A DNA stretch of 64,000 nt from Macquaria australasica (Eukaryota; Chordata; Actinopteri; Centrarchiformes; Percichthyidae), in contig SEMN01000063.1 in NCBI GenBank assembly GCA_005408345.1, positions 558,001 to 622,000 of the forward strand, in the 5' to 3' direction. Position 1 is the first letter of the stretch; every line of letters starts with the position of its first letter. The notes under the pieces were generated by a model that saw only the letters and a list, made by a program, of their open reading frames with translations, was not told the DNA's origin and did not search any database. Below are positions 46,761 through 58,050 of this stretch, piece by piece. Made by a program: the position numbers and the translations under genes.

Positions 46761-47829
46761 TAGTACAGCCTCATTTGTTTCTCTGTGTGTGGATTAATGG
46801 AAATAATTCCACTACCATACAGCTAGTTAGCTAACTGCTTTCAAAATTTATGAATGATTGAAAACTGTGGTTGGCATTTGTTTTTTTTTCATATTTCTGA
46901 GCAGTTACTTCTTGTTGTTTCCTTGGTTCTGCCTTTCGAGGTCTTGATCAACCAGACTATTTCATTGCAGATCAGCTCTGCAACTGAGAAATGTTTAACT
47001 TATTCAATGTGCAGCCTGACAAATCTACAGCACTAGGACAAGCTCTCAGGGGGACATTTGGGTGGTTACTATCAAACCTTTTACCTTTCATATACACATT
47101 CACCACTTTATAGCACTGTGTTACAACCCATTAAGCTCTGTACTACTGCATATATTTTAGACATGGGTGGCCACATTGGCAATTAAAGCCCTGGTAGTGC
47201 AAGTGTTAGCATTATGCTCCAACCATAAAGTAGATGCACATATCAGCACTGTTTTAGTAAAGGTTATTTCTTCCGAGCAAAAACAGTACAAGCAGACTTC
47301 AAACGCCGCGCAGTCCACTCGCCTGGCTGCACAGTTTAAAAGCTCGACACGGTGTGTGGGACAATGGCGGCTCTCGAAAGCATTGTGGTAATCAGGGCCA
47401 ATGGAATTTTCCCTGCATCATTAAAAAGGGATTGGTCTGTTCACTGCGTTCATGGGAAGTGCCGTTAGTTAACCCAACAAAGGTGCTCTGGCTGTGGACC
47501 CCCAGAGATGAAGGGCATCACAGGGGCTCAGTGAATCCACCTCTAATCCTCTCGGCCCCATTGTACTGATACACTCTAAACCCTTTGACCACTTCCCGCT
47601 CTAATCTCTGCAGATTTGGGTGAGTTAAACAAGTTTGTGATCCATGGGGCCCACAACTTCCCTCCTCCTCCTCCTCCTCTGCTCTGCTTGCTGTGCTGCA
47701 ACTGACCTCAGCAGAGAGTTTAGTCCCTTATTAAACAGTAAAACATAGATGTAATTTATAAAGACCTTTTTTAAACCAGTATTACAAAGTGATTTGCAAG
47801 CAGTCACAAACTGAAAATGGTCTCATCCA
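46761..47829. other. Intergenic, no gene seen
   Basis: 47160-47600 is higher in G+C, with CpGs and no repeat, and could be a regulatory element. The short CCTCCTCCTCCTCCTCC tract at about 47661-47678 is a minor simple repeat. Confidence 0.4.
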
Positions 47830-48515
47830 AAACGATTAGTCGATTAATCGATCGTAATTAGTTGAAAGTAATTTTTCTTGGCTTGAAAAATATTTTTTGG
47901 GCTTTGGACTGTTCTGACAATCACATTGGGCTTTATGAAATTGTTATTTTTCCTCTATTTCTTGACATTTTATAGATTAAATAATTAATTAAAAAATGAA
48001 TTGATAATGAAAACAATTGGAATAATTTTGGTTAAAAGCTAATTAAATAAAATGCTATCCGTAAAAATATGCTTTGATGGTAATTTAATTATAAAAGAAA
48101 CTGTCACAGAGGAAGAGAGGAAGCTCTTGTGTTCAGTGATTATTAATATGGAATCACTGTTCTCCTGAATGTCTTTTTAAACATTAAAAACTGATCCGGT
48201 GACTTAAATATTGAATGAAACAATTTTTTAAGATGTAGGAAAATACAGAAAAATGCCCAACACTTTTTCCCAGAACTGAAGGTAAAGTCTTGAGATTATT
48301 TGCTTTGTCCGACCAAAAGTCCAAAACCAAAAAGATATCCATTTTACGATTATATAAATCAGGGAGAAGCAGCAAATCCTCACATTAGAGAAGATAGCAG
48401 GGAATGTTTGGCATTTTTGCTAAAGAAATTATTTAAAAGATAAACTGACAATCAAAATAGTTGTTGTTGATAAATTTTCTGTCCATCGACTAATCGACTA
48501 ATTGTTTCAGCTCTA
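47830..48515. mobile_element. Non-autonomous element with GATTAGTCGATTAATCGAT ends, copy 3
   Basis: It begins AACGATTAGTCGATTAATCG and ends CATCGACTAATCGACTAATTG followed by TTTCAGCTCT, forming imperfect terminal inverted repeats around about 685 bp of AT-rich, non-coding DNA. It is the longest of the three copies in the window (see 17940 and 26525). Confidence 0.7.
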
Positions 48516-50079
48516 CTTTGCATGGAGTTAAATATGTTTTTACAGGGTGTACATGGAAATCAAGAGTTTAAAATGTCAAAATATAAATAATTATTCAACA
48601 TTTCACATAACACATTAATATCAAAGTGCACATTTAGGTTTTTCTCGGGTCTTTAGCTCTATGGACATTGATCCACATTCCTTTCAGTGCCACCACTTCC
48701 ACCATGTCAAGAGGATATTGTGTATGTGTGTGTGTGTGTGTGTGAGTACATGAATGCCTTGCTGCTGGGAGGAGGGGGTGGAGTTTTCGGGTAAGTAATA
48801 GCAGGCCGCATTCAGAGAGCTGGTGGTCGTGACAAAGCACTTGACAGGCCGAAAGACAACCCCCTAATTTCGTATTGACCTTGGCTTGTTTAGCATTCCC
48901 CACTGCTGCTGGTGACAGTGACACGTGTCTGGGGTTGGGTTAACTCTAGGAGCCGGGGTCTGGGGTGCAGCAGAAGGTGTGTGAGTGTGTGTGTGCAGAT
49001 GGACGGACCGTTAGGGATGCAGCCCTATGTTCCCAAGAGGGGAGGCAGAGGTCAGGGATCAAAGCCCCAACTGACTCCCCTCCCCAGCTCTGTGTCTGGG
49101 GACATACAGAGATCCAGAAAGAAGCGCTGCTCCGGCCGGCCGCATTATGCAGTTTGTGCAATTAATGCAGCGACAGGAATGGCAGGGGTCTATAGGAGTG
49201 GTGGGCTGTTTGTGTGTGTGAGTGTGTGTGTGTGTGTGTTTGCATGGAAGGGAGTGTTGTGTGTGTCACTTGCACCAGGCCGTTGCAGCTTGCACAATGT
49301 AGCAGTGCAGCTGGCACATGCCACACACACACACACACACACACAGCAGAGTCTAGAGAAGTCTTTTAATTAAGGGATTTGTTAATTTTCTATTCAACTT
49401 GACAGTGATGAATGGGCGAGCAGAGCCTGCCCATCTCAGCCTCGGCTGTTGGGCAGACAGAGCTGCCTGTACCTCGGGGTGCGATCATCGCACTCTGAAA
49501 CCGTATTCACACATGAAAATTTTTAACCCTTTGGAAACCAGAGTCACTACATTTACTGGAGCTGAAAAAGAAACACTACTAGAGGTGGCTCACACGTTGT
49601 AGCAGCCTGTGTGGAGGCCAGATAGGACAGAGAAGTAAACAGAGTTAAACAATGGCCACACACCGTGTGAACACAGCAGGATTTGTTGCTGCTATTTGGA
49701 TACAACGGAAGTAACTCTTTATTGTTATCTTGGCCAGTTACCAGTTTAAGCTTATCATGCACTCTTTTTAAGTGCCTTTAAATGCCTAAAATGTACATTA
49801 AGCCTTTTATCGCTTCTTGCTCGTTGACTCTGAGGGACAAGAAGCATAACATTCTTTAAAAACTGATTATTTTTACTCATTAAGTACATGACTATTTGCA
49901 AGAAACTGTTAATTTGACTTAAACAATTACAATCAGTATGTATTAGTTTATTAAAAAGACCATTAGACAACTGCAGCACAATCAGAATTATGTTGCCAGA
50001 GTTCTAATAAGATCGAGGAAAACTGAGCACATTATTTACATTATTACACTACTTTTCCAGTGAGATGTAGAATCGATTT
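48516..50079. other. Intergenic with CA/TG microsatellites
   Basis: (TG)n at about 48725-48744 and 49210-49239 and (CA)n at 49322-49345. The stretch 48900-49200 is G+C-rich and unique. No gene structure seen. Confidence 0.5.
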
Positions 50080-50300
50080 TAAAGGATAAGCCTGGTGTTA
50101 TTCTATATTTTTTTTCTACAATGTGTTAGTCCATCTCTCAGTACTTTCTGACCTTGTCTATAGCACTCATCCCCAAGCCCAGTGGTTCCTATTGAAGATG
50201 GAAATCTTAAAAAATACAAATATATAGTTTAATTTTTAAAAAGACTCAGTACTTTCATAAAAACAAAAAAACATCTGGGCACTGTAATTTCCAGCAGCAG
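50080..50300. repeat. Truncated copy of the block A/B MITE
   Basis: It starts AAAGGATAAGCCTGGTGTTA, the same terminal sequence as at 37985 and 38555. It continues with GTTAGTCCATCTCTCAGTAC and CTGGGCACTGTAATTT, which match block A. The far end is missing. Confidence 0.65.
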
Positions 50301-50499
50301 CACCAACTACAACCTCAAAAATGATCATAAAGTTGAATCAGCACATCTCTAAAACAGTTTCAACAAAAACTGAATGTTATAACCTCCACGAAGGGAGGAT
50401 TTCTTGCAGGACTGTTGTATTACATTACATTGTACTACATTAGTTTTAGCTAGTTGTACCTAATAAACTGGCAACTGAGTGTATAAACCAAGGCAGAAC

Positions 50500-50830
50500 C
50501 AAGCTGTGCTTAGCTATAAACCGATGGTACCAACTTCCTGATGATCTTAAACGTGCCCTAACTTTGGCCTCTTTTAAATCTAAATTAAAAACTGTCTTTG
50601 ACGGATGAATTTTCTCTGCTGCACTTTAGTTTCCTTTATTAAATTTGGGTTGATTTATTACTGCACTGCAACTACACTGAAACTGTACTCCCTGTCTATT
50701 ATTTTTTATTACATTTTATTCTTCTTCAACAGTTTTTATTGTGTTTTAAACCTATTTTGCCTTATGTAAAGCACTTTTTGAATTGCCCTCTGTGTTTTAA
50801 AAAGGTGTCACACATATAAACTTGCCTTGA
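50500..50830 (+). mobile_element. LINE 3' end relic
   Basis: Forward reading from about 50522 gives RWYQLPDDLKRALTLASFK and SKLKTVF, the typical last residues of fish LINE ORF2. It is followed by a 3' UTR with TTATGTAAAGCACTTTTTGAA and a TATAAACTTGCCTTG tail. The 5' part is missing, as usual for LINE insertions. The stretch 50380-50500 carries another repeat fragment (TTACATTACATTGTACTACA). Confidence 0.7.
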
Positions 50831-52323
50831 CTCCTATTTTCATGGCAGAAATCATTCTGTAAGATCAGCTGCTGACCTTTTTCAAGTGATGGGACTCTGA
50901 ATTAGACTCTTCAAATGTAAAAGCGAATGTATTTCATATTCATTATCAATACTTTCTTTGTTACCGCCAAACATGTTTTGCATTAAGAGTAATATAGGCA
51001 CCCTGAAGCAGCAGAGCCACATGTCATATTGGCCCCCATGCAATTTATCTATTGTGATTTGGCAGCCATTCATCTTTTAAATGCTCTCTCATGATTTCCT
51101 TTGTGCATGCAGAGCCGGAGGTGACCTTGAAAATGTACCATGTGGTGTATTCTGATGATAATTTATTCTCACATACAAGAAACTGTCTCCCTAACATGAT
51201 TTTCTTCATGCTTTGTGCCATCTACACTTGCTGGAAACTTTTAGAGCAGCAGCCAATGTATTCTCTTTTCAAAAGAATCCATTTCAGGAGTTATAGGGCC
51301 ATGCAAATTCTGGACAAACACTTTTTAAAAAAAATGATTTTAGCATGATTGAACGTCAGATTCAATCCTTTTGTAACACCAAATACAGGTCTCTTACTTC
51401 CGCATTTATATGGATTGCCAATGCACACAAACACCAGAAACAACTCTTAAAAACATGCTTATAAAGTTGTGATAAACTGGCACAAAAAACAACACTGAAT
51501 CCAGAAGTAGGAAGATAAATCTATGGATTTAAGTTGTTATATAAATGTCCCTGTAACACTGAATCACAGGATCATTTTCAGGGACTCTGTAAAGACTGAT
51601 ATTAATTTATTTCATCAATGAAAACCCCCACAATGGAGGCAAACTGGATCTTAGCTCCAATTTTAAAATATAAGACGCGCAAATGACTTTTGTCTCAACT
51701 TTGACTGTCCTTAATATTTCACTTGAGTGTCTGACAAAAATAGTAACATAGTCATTGTCCCGGCAGTCAAGTCAGTTATCAAGATCTTTTTTTTTTTTGT
51801 GAGCCTGCCTTACTGCGCACACGCACACACACACACACACATGGCACACTCCGTTTTAATGCATATTAATGAAGTTAAACGGCCCACTGTAGGGAGGAGA
51901 CAATGGAGCAGAGGAGGGCTGGTTGTGCAGCACAAAGCCGTGGACTCGGGGGAAGCAGAACAGGTGCAGGGAGGACACAGCAGCTTCACGTGGAACGACT
52001 CACTATAGGTTCATCAGTGCAGGGAGTGATCTGTTAATGTGCTCAAATGCACCATCCTTATGTTTTTGTCTTCATTTTGTTGTGCCAAAAGGATCATCAT
52101 TGTGGTGTTACTGCACTTAAATCTCCTGTCAACTAAACGCAGACGCCTGTACAAGACTGTTTCCTCACATTTTATGTTGATGAACTTGAGCGCTCTTTTC
52201 TTTGTTTCTTCAGCCACCGTTATTGCTGGTCATTCTAACTCCCCAGGTCTTTTATTTAAAGTTGTATATGATGACTGTTTCATCCTAAAATACTAACTTT
52301 TAGGATGCAAGGAAACATTTAGC
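50831..52323. other. Intergenic, no gene seen
   Basis: Contains (CA)n at about 51823-51841 and a poly-T at 51786-51798. No coding structure. A 15-base match to the phage T7 promoter core lies at 51995-52009 (see findings). Confidence 0.45.
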
Positions 52324-53095
52324 TTAAAGGAAAGGTTCACATAGTTTCAAGTCTGTCTGCATCATCCTGGAGAATAAACTGAGCTTTGATCACCACCACA
52401 GACATCCATAAACGCCGCCAACAAAGACTCTCTGCCATCCGCAAACTTAGGCCTCTCTCAGTCAGACCCCACCTCCTGCTTCTACTAAACCGAAGTATTA
52501 TTGAACTCATCCTCCTGTACTGCGCCACCTGCTATTTCAATACACTCACCAACCTTCACCAATAGAAACAAGCTCCTGAAAATCACTAACGTATTTTCTA
52601 AGATAATTGGTCTCCCCACTCCCAACCTGCCGGCCCTCATTGGCACTGCCACCACTCGCACATGAACCCTGCGACCTCCTCAACCCGTAATTCACCCTCC
52701 TCCCCTCTGGCCGCAGATACAGACAACCAATCTGCAAAAGAAAAAAAAAAAACAACAACCTTACATTGCCTGGGCACACTGTAATAGACTGTTGTAATGT
52801 TCTTGTTTCTTTATACCTTGTTTTGAATGTTATTTTTATGTTTTATGTACAGACTGGGAAACCAAATTACCTCTATAGAGGACAATAAAGAATGGGTCTG
52901 AATCTGAATCTGAAAACAATACTCATATGTACATTAAAACAGTTTTCGGTCATTGTAATCCTGTCCATGAACAGATCCCTTCCTAATACGACTCCAATGT
53001 AAGAGATGTGGGACAAAATCTACCGTCCTCATAGAGTATTGTTATAAGACAGACATCAAAAATGTGAACCTGTCCTTTATCCTTTAAGACTCTTC
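52324..53095. repeat. Dispersed repeat split by a LINE insertion
   Basis: The left part, TAAAGGAAAGGTTCACATAG to GTCTGTCT (52324-52358), and the right part, AAAACAATACTCATATGTAC onward (52913-53095), together make one continuous copy of a frequent fish repeat. The LINE fragment at 52359-52912 sits exactly between them. Confidence 0.65.
52359..52912 (+). mobile_element. 5'-truncated LINE inserted in another repeat
   Basis: Forward reading gives DIHKRRQQRLSAIRKLRPLS and later RSIIELILLYCATCYFNTLT, the C-terminal part of a CR1/L2-type reverse transcriptase ORF; it is then frameshifted. The 3' end is GACAATAAAG followed by the short tandem TCTGAATCTGAATCTGA, a usual LINE tail. Confidence 0.75.
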
Positions 53096-53109
53096 TTAAT
53101 CTAAAACTG

Positions 53110-53230
53110 TGTAGGCCAGTGGTTCCCAACTTTTGTTGGATTGTGACGCCCTAAAACCAAAAGCTTTGTCTACTTGTGACCCCTCGTCAGATCATCTATA
53201 AGTTGTGATATGTGACTCTTCATTCTTAGA
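53110..53230. repeat. Short interspersed repeat (GTGGTTCCCAACTTTTGTTG type)
   Basis: CCAGTGGTTCCCAACTTTTG followed by TTGTGACGCCC and CTTGTGACCCC is a widely recurring element of fish genomes. Non-coding. Confidence 0.5.
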
Positions 53231-53930
53231 TTGTTTTAGAGTCTGAAGTGGTAAAATTATCCAGAAATTCTCAAGAAAAAAGCAAATATTAGAAATAGTA
53301 AACATATTTTTTGTGTGACAAAAATATGTCTGGATATTGTTGTTTTGTTTTGTTTTTAAAAAAAGAACAGAAATGATAAAAACAACACCCCTATTCTGCA
53401 CGTGTTTCTTGATCCAACCTGAGCTGCAAACACTGGTCAGCACTATTCTTATTTATTGTCTGTAATGTCATCAAAAGTGAAATAGACCACAGCTGCAAAT
53501 TCTGGCATTTTGTGTGTCTTGTGCCAAGTTCAGTAATTTCTGAGAAAATAACCCTGATGATGTAATCAAGGCTATCTGAGCTTAGCCTAGACCGCTAATA
53601 TCTGTCATGAGAATAATGTAGGATCCAGTGATTTTGGAGCTTGACTCAAACTAGGGACATAAAGTCAAGTTAGCTGTCTTTGCTATTTTAAAATCTGCCC
53701 TAACTTAATCGAAGTGTAATACAAAACCAGCGGATTGCTCCTTAAAGTAAACTGTTGTTGCTGCTGCTGGAAGCAAACAAAGCATCACTTTTACTTCTTT
53801 AAATTTAAAAAAAAACTTTTATGACCTGCTGTAACTTGAATAACAGTTGTTTTCTATTAAGTATGCACTGCAAATCTAAAACGATCCATTTTGTGTCACT
53901 ATAGCACCAAACAAATAGACATATTGGCTG

Positions 53931-54367
53931 ATTTCTCTCCAGTCCTTCTCCTTCTCGATTGAACAAAACTCAAGGACAAAACAACCTAATATATAATTAT
54001 GAGAAGGTGAAAATATACCAGTCTATCTCAAACAACACGATAAATAATTCTCTTGTAACACAAAGAGGTACTCGGTCCGTGGTAATATTCCTATTCTGGG
54101 AGGGGAACTGATTTTCCCAGCTCAGTAACTCCCTGCTCGGCTCTGTAGACCCTCCTATGGGGTCAGAGAGATATTCAACTTGAACCAAACCACGCCCCCC
54201 TGTTTTATTCTGGGGAATTTATCAGCGCCTACATGTTGACTGCTCTGCACACTAGACCCAGCAAGAGAAGAGAGTAGATCACCTCCACAGACTACCCATG
54301 CTGACAGACACAAGATCCGAAACGCCTATTCACTTCTGTGGACATTAAACTCTGCAGCTCTGACAGG
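53931..54367 (+). promoter_or_regulatory. nanos1: nanos1 upstream region and leader
   Basis: CACGCCCCCC (54191-54200), an Sp/KLF-type box, is followed by TGTTTTATTC, a weak TATA-like site, and then about 160 bases of pyrimidine- and CA-containing leader to the ATG. The transcription start was not determined. The DNA from 53231 to 53930 shows nothing recognisable. Confidence 0.35.
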
Positions 54368-55051
54368 ATGGATTTCTTAGACCGCGGGTACCTGGAAGCG
54401 CGGTCTCCGTATGATTACACCTTTAATTTTTGGAACGACTACCTCGGCCTGTCGACACTTGTCGCCAAAAATAAGATCAACAGCCCGTCCTGCAGCCCCA
54501 ACTCTATAACCGAGTCTCTTAAAGCGACCCTGGGCTTGGAGGACGACTCCCCGGTTTGCTCCTGCGTAATTGGGCACGGCAGGGACAGCGACGGACACTT
54601 GGACTGCTGCTGCGCGGCCCCGGGCTCCCCGCCGATCTCCATCTATGATCTCAAGGAGCGCATCTCGCTTCTCAGGCCGTACGAACACCTTGCTGGTGAT
54701 TCCCCGCTGGGAGACAGAGATTCGCCCTCCTATAGGGGTAGCTTCGCCGGCCTAGACCTGCTCTCCATGGACAGAAGGCGCAAACAGACTCAGAGGGGCA
54801 AGCCGGAGCCGAAGGTGTGCGTCTTCTGTCGGAATAACGGCGCACCGGAGGAAGTTTACGGCACCCATATCCTGAAGACAGCGGACGGCAGAGTCCTGTG
54901 CCCCATCCTCCGGGCATACACCTGCCCCCTCTGCAGTGCCAACGGCGACAATGCGCACACCATCAAGTACTGCCCGCTCTCTAAAGATCAGGCGAGTCAG
55001 AGAGTGGCAAAGGGAGGCAGGGCGATCGGCAAAAGGCTGAAAATCTTCTAA
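54368..55051 (+). CDS. nanos1: Nanos1 RNA-binding translational repressor
   Basis: A single uninterrupted exon of 227 codons from MDFLDRGYLEA to KRLKIF. Residues about 19-32 (FNFWNDYLGLSTLV) are the NOT1-interacting motif, which recruits CCR4-NOT to silence bound mRNAs. Residues 151-202 form the nanos zinc finger with two CCHC clusters: C151, C154, H167, C178 and C186, C189, H197, C202, spaced C-X2-C-X12-H-X10-C and C-X2-C-X7-H-X4-C exactly as in the family. A Cys-rich stretch (about 64-82) and a basic QRGKPEPK lead lie between. The ATG at 54368 has A at -3 and G at +4. The intronless form and the N-terminal WNDYLGL motif point to Nanos1 rather than Nanos2 or Nanos3. It acts with Pumilio on 3' UTRs in the cytoplasm. 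Confidence 0.96.
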   Translation: MDFLDRGYLEARSPYDYTFNFWNDYLGLSTLVAKNKINSPSCSPNSITESLKATLGLEDDSPVCSCVIGHGRDSDGHLDCCCAAPGSPPISIYDLKERISLLRPYEHLAGDSPLGDRDSPSYRGSFAGLDLLSMDRRRKQTQRGKPEPKVCVFCRNNGAPEEVYGTHILKTADGRVLCPILRAYTCPLCSANGDNAHTIKYCPLSKDQASQRVAKGGRAIGKRLKIF

Positions 55052-56070
55052 GCGAGGAGATGAATGAAGTTTGAGTTGCACTGTAAATTAGTGTGTATGG
55101 CAGTAATCTTGCCCCATTTCATGCACAAGACAAGTCTGGAGAGAAAGATTTGAAGAAAATAAGATTTTTATTGATTTTTTTTGTAGGCTATTTGTGTCAC
55201 TGCTTCATTTGTAATGTTTTCGTCTATCTTGTAACTCTATGGGCACATAGTTTACACTTGGACGCATTGTGCGCAATATGCCCCCCCCCCCCCGCAGCAC
55301 TCTAAAGACTTGGTGATCAAAAATGAACCAAAGTACTGTACAGATCGACCTGTGAATGACCACCTTCATGCTGTAATCAGAAGTATGCTGTGTTTCAAGA
55401 AGCACAGTGCCAGTGCAAACAGCCCCTGTGCATGTCAGCGGGCTGGCCTGGGTTTATGGGATGCCAACATAAATGAACATGCAGCACTCCTGATATGAGA
55501 TGAATGTTTAGTCACATAGTTCCTTGGCCCATGGATGTAAGAAGTCTGACAGGCCATGCAAGATGCAAGATATACTTCTTTATATCGAGCACACTTTTTT
55601 CCTGAGATAAATGTTTTCTACCAAAGCAATATACACTTTTGTATTGAAACTTAGCCTAAAGGTAACTTCTGTATTGTTTACTGGATGTCTTATATTCTTT
55701 AACGTGATTTTATGTGGATAGTATTTTGCAGATTTCAAACTGAATGTAAAAACAGTGGAAGGTAGACCTGACACGCAGTTCACCTACATGCTCTCTTCAT
55801 GTAGCCCCAAGCTCTATCATTTCACGTCACTGTCACAAGTTCAAAAACACAGATGTTGAATTGATTTGTTTTTCACGTGGAAATGTATTCCTGCAATTCT
55901 TGTAAATGTATTAAAGGGGTGAACAATTTTTAGCAATGAAAAGCCTGACATTCCAAAGTCTTTATCTGTCAATAGAAATGTTTTATGTACTTATTTTTAC
56001 TTTATGTATCACTGGGAAATATATTCACTGTAAATGACCTCTGAATAAACATGTAATTTGCATTTTTCTT
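55052..56070 (+). terminator. nanos1: nanos1 3' UTR and polyadenylation signal
   Basis: AATAAA at 56044-56049 gives a 3' UTR of about 1.0 kb. A poly-C run of about 13 lies at 55281-55293. I looked for a canonical UGUANAUA Pumilio site and saw none. Confidence 0.65.
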
Positions 56071-57000
56071 TGACTATGGGACCACAACTGATTTCAATGT
56101 ACCATGAATCACTCACTTCATGATGTAGGTGACAGAGATTGCGGCAGCACATGATAACATGACTTAATATGTTATTTAGAGTAGATTATCTTGTGGCTCA
56201 TAACTGAGTAAACATTTTCACAATCTGTAAATGGCTGCAATAGTCACTGACATGCAATGCAAATGCACCACCTAGTGTTCAAAATCATAAACGAGAACAT
56301 CCCCTGGCAGTATCTACAAAAAGATCTCCACTGGACTCACATATAAGTACTGGGTGAGCTGTTGTAACGGAGCCAAGATAATACTTTCCATGACTGATGA
56401 TGGATTGGCCATGCGAGACACGATCAGGAAAGTCTTTAACAGGCAGCTCTGATCAGAAACGTACTTGAAACTATTTAACTTGTCCTGATGTGCGTAACCT
56501 CACCTATCTGGGACCGACAACTTGTGAAAAATCTGAAATTAAAAACAGCTCAGATGACTTGAACCTCAAAGTCCCTGCATATTGGCATGTTGATAAGTTT
56601 GTAATTTAGTTGCAAGTTTTTATTTTTAAATCATGTTCATATGCAACACTATCTCAGCTACACCAAATTTTAGTATCGAGGGATGGTCCTCCAAGAAACA
56701 CAATAAAAAATGTGTTTCTTCTTTCTGTGCAGAGAACGGCAGCCGGTGGGCGTATTTTGTTTTGGCTTGTAACAAAAGTCCTAGAAGAAACTTTTCAAAA
56801 TGAGATCTGTGGATTCCTGTGAGTAACCATGTCATATGTGGAACGAGGCACTGCCGGTGAGAGCTTTTTAAAAGTCACTTTTTTGGTGCTGTGAGCACAC
56901 ACACAAAAAAAACTCAAATTGTTCACTCACTGTATTTGAGTGAAACACAGCTGATAGCTCAAATAAACAGGCGGTTGCACCAAAACACTCCAGCTAGAAT
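56071..57000. other. Intergenic, no gene seen
   Basis: AT-rich sequence between nanos1 and the filament gene. No coding structure is supported. Confidence 0.45.
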
Positions 57001-58050
57001 AGGGAGGAAAGATTTTATTGTGTTTTTGGGTGAGCTGTCCCTTTAAATGATAAGCAATCGATGTGTTTCATTGACCTCTATTGGTAACAGCTAAGAACTG
57101 CAACAACATAAATAGACATTATTCCCCTCTATGACAGTTATCAATACACAGTTAAATGTGCCCAATAGTTGGGTGAGTAATTCAGAATCATATATGTTAT
57201 ATTACTGTAGTATAATTAATGATGTATTAATGTTCTTCACTTTAATGTTGCAGCTGGTAAAGGTGGAGCTAATTTTAATTAGTTTATATACTGCTGGGTA
57301 GCTTAACCTGTAATAATATATCATATTTTATTTGTTGATTATATTTTGTACTAATAATATAAATCTGCAAAGTAACTAGTAACTAAAGTATAAAGTAGCA
57401 TGATATGGAAATACTCGAGTAAAGTACAAATACCTCAAAATTGTACTTAAGTACAGTACGTGAGTAAATGTACTTGGTTACCTTCCACCACTGTCAGTAA
57501 GTGATGGCAGTGAGGCAGCATGCACAACAAAAGGACCCTGAAACTGAAGCAGCAAAATGGAATTCAACCATCATTAATTTCAACTTTTCCAACTGTCAAA
57601 ATGTCTTCAGTGAAAAAGGCTTATTGAGCATCAAGTTCAGATTTTAGTATGAAAGAGTGGTCCACCTCAAAACACCACCAAACCTGTTTCCCTCTTATAT
57701 TTCCTCTGTATATTTAGTTTATGATTATCCACAGACCTCGTTGTGGAGCGCTTAATCCTTCTGTGCAAAGAAAGACTGCTGGTGGAAATATTTTGGTATC
57801 TAAATAAAACATTAGATATGTGGATTCCTGCATACCATATTTGCAAAAAGACACTGTTTATGTGTCTTGTCTCTGTCAAATCAACTATGAAATGGATACA
57901 TTAATTAAATACAGCTATAACTGGAGAGAAAACATTTATTGTACTTTTGGGTGAGCTGTCCCTTTAAATGTTAAGCGATCGATGAGTCAATGATTGACCT
58001 CTTTTGGCAACTACTAAGAATTGCAACAGCATAAGTAGAACTCCCTCTAC
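57001..58050. repeat. Two direct copies of a roughly 120-bp unit with a common fish repeat between
   Basis: 57001-57120 and about 57921-58045 share GGGTGAGCTGTCCCTTTAAA, then AAGC-ATCGATG, ATTGACCTCT and TAAGAA-TGCAAC. Between them, about 57240-57500 is a well-known type of fish repeat (AGTACAAATACCTCAAAATT, then GTACTTAAGTACAGTA and TTCCACCACTG). The arrangement suggests one element that received an insertion or a local duplication. Confidence 0.65.

Noticed and set aside
48912..49373. 153-codon frame near 49 kb
   Set aside because: G+C-rich and bounded by TG/CA repeats, with no recognised family and no exon-like borders. More likely chance.
54338..54367. Upstream non-ATG extension of nanos1 by ten codons
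   Set aside because: It would begin at GTG. The ATG at 54368 has a strong start context and gives the expected family N-terminus.
55052..56070. Pumilio response element in the nanos1 3' UTR
   Set aside because: Several TGTA starts were read, but none completes UGUANAUA.
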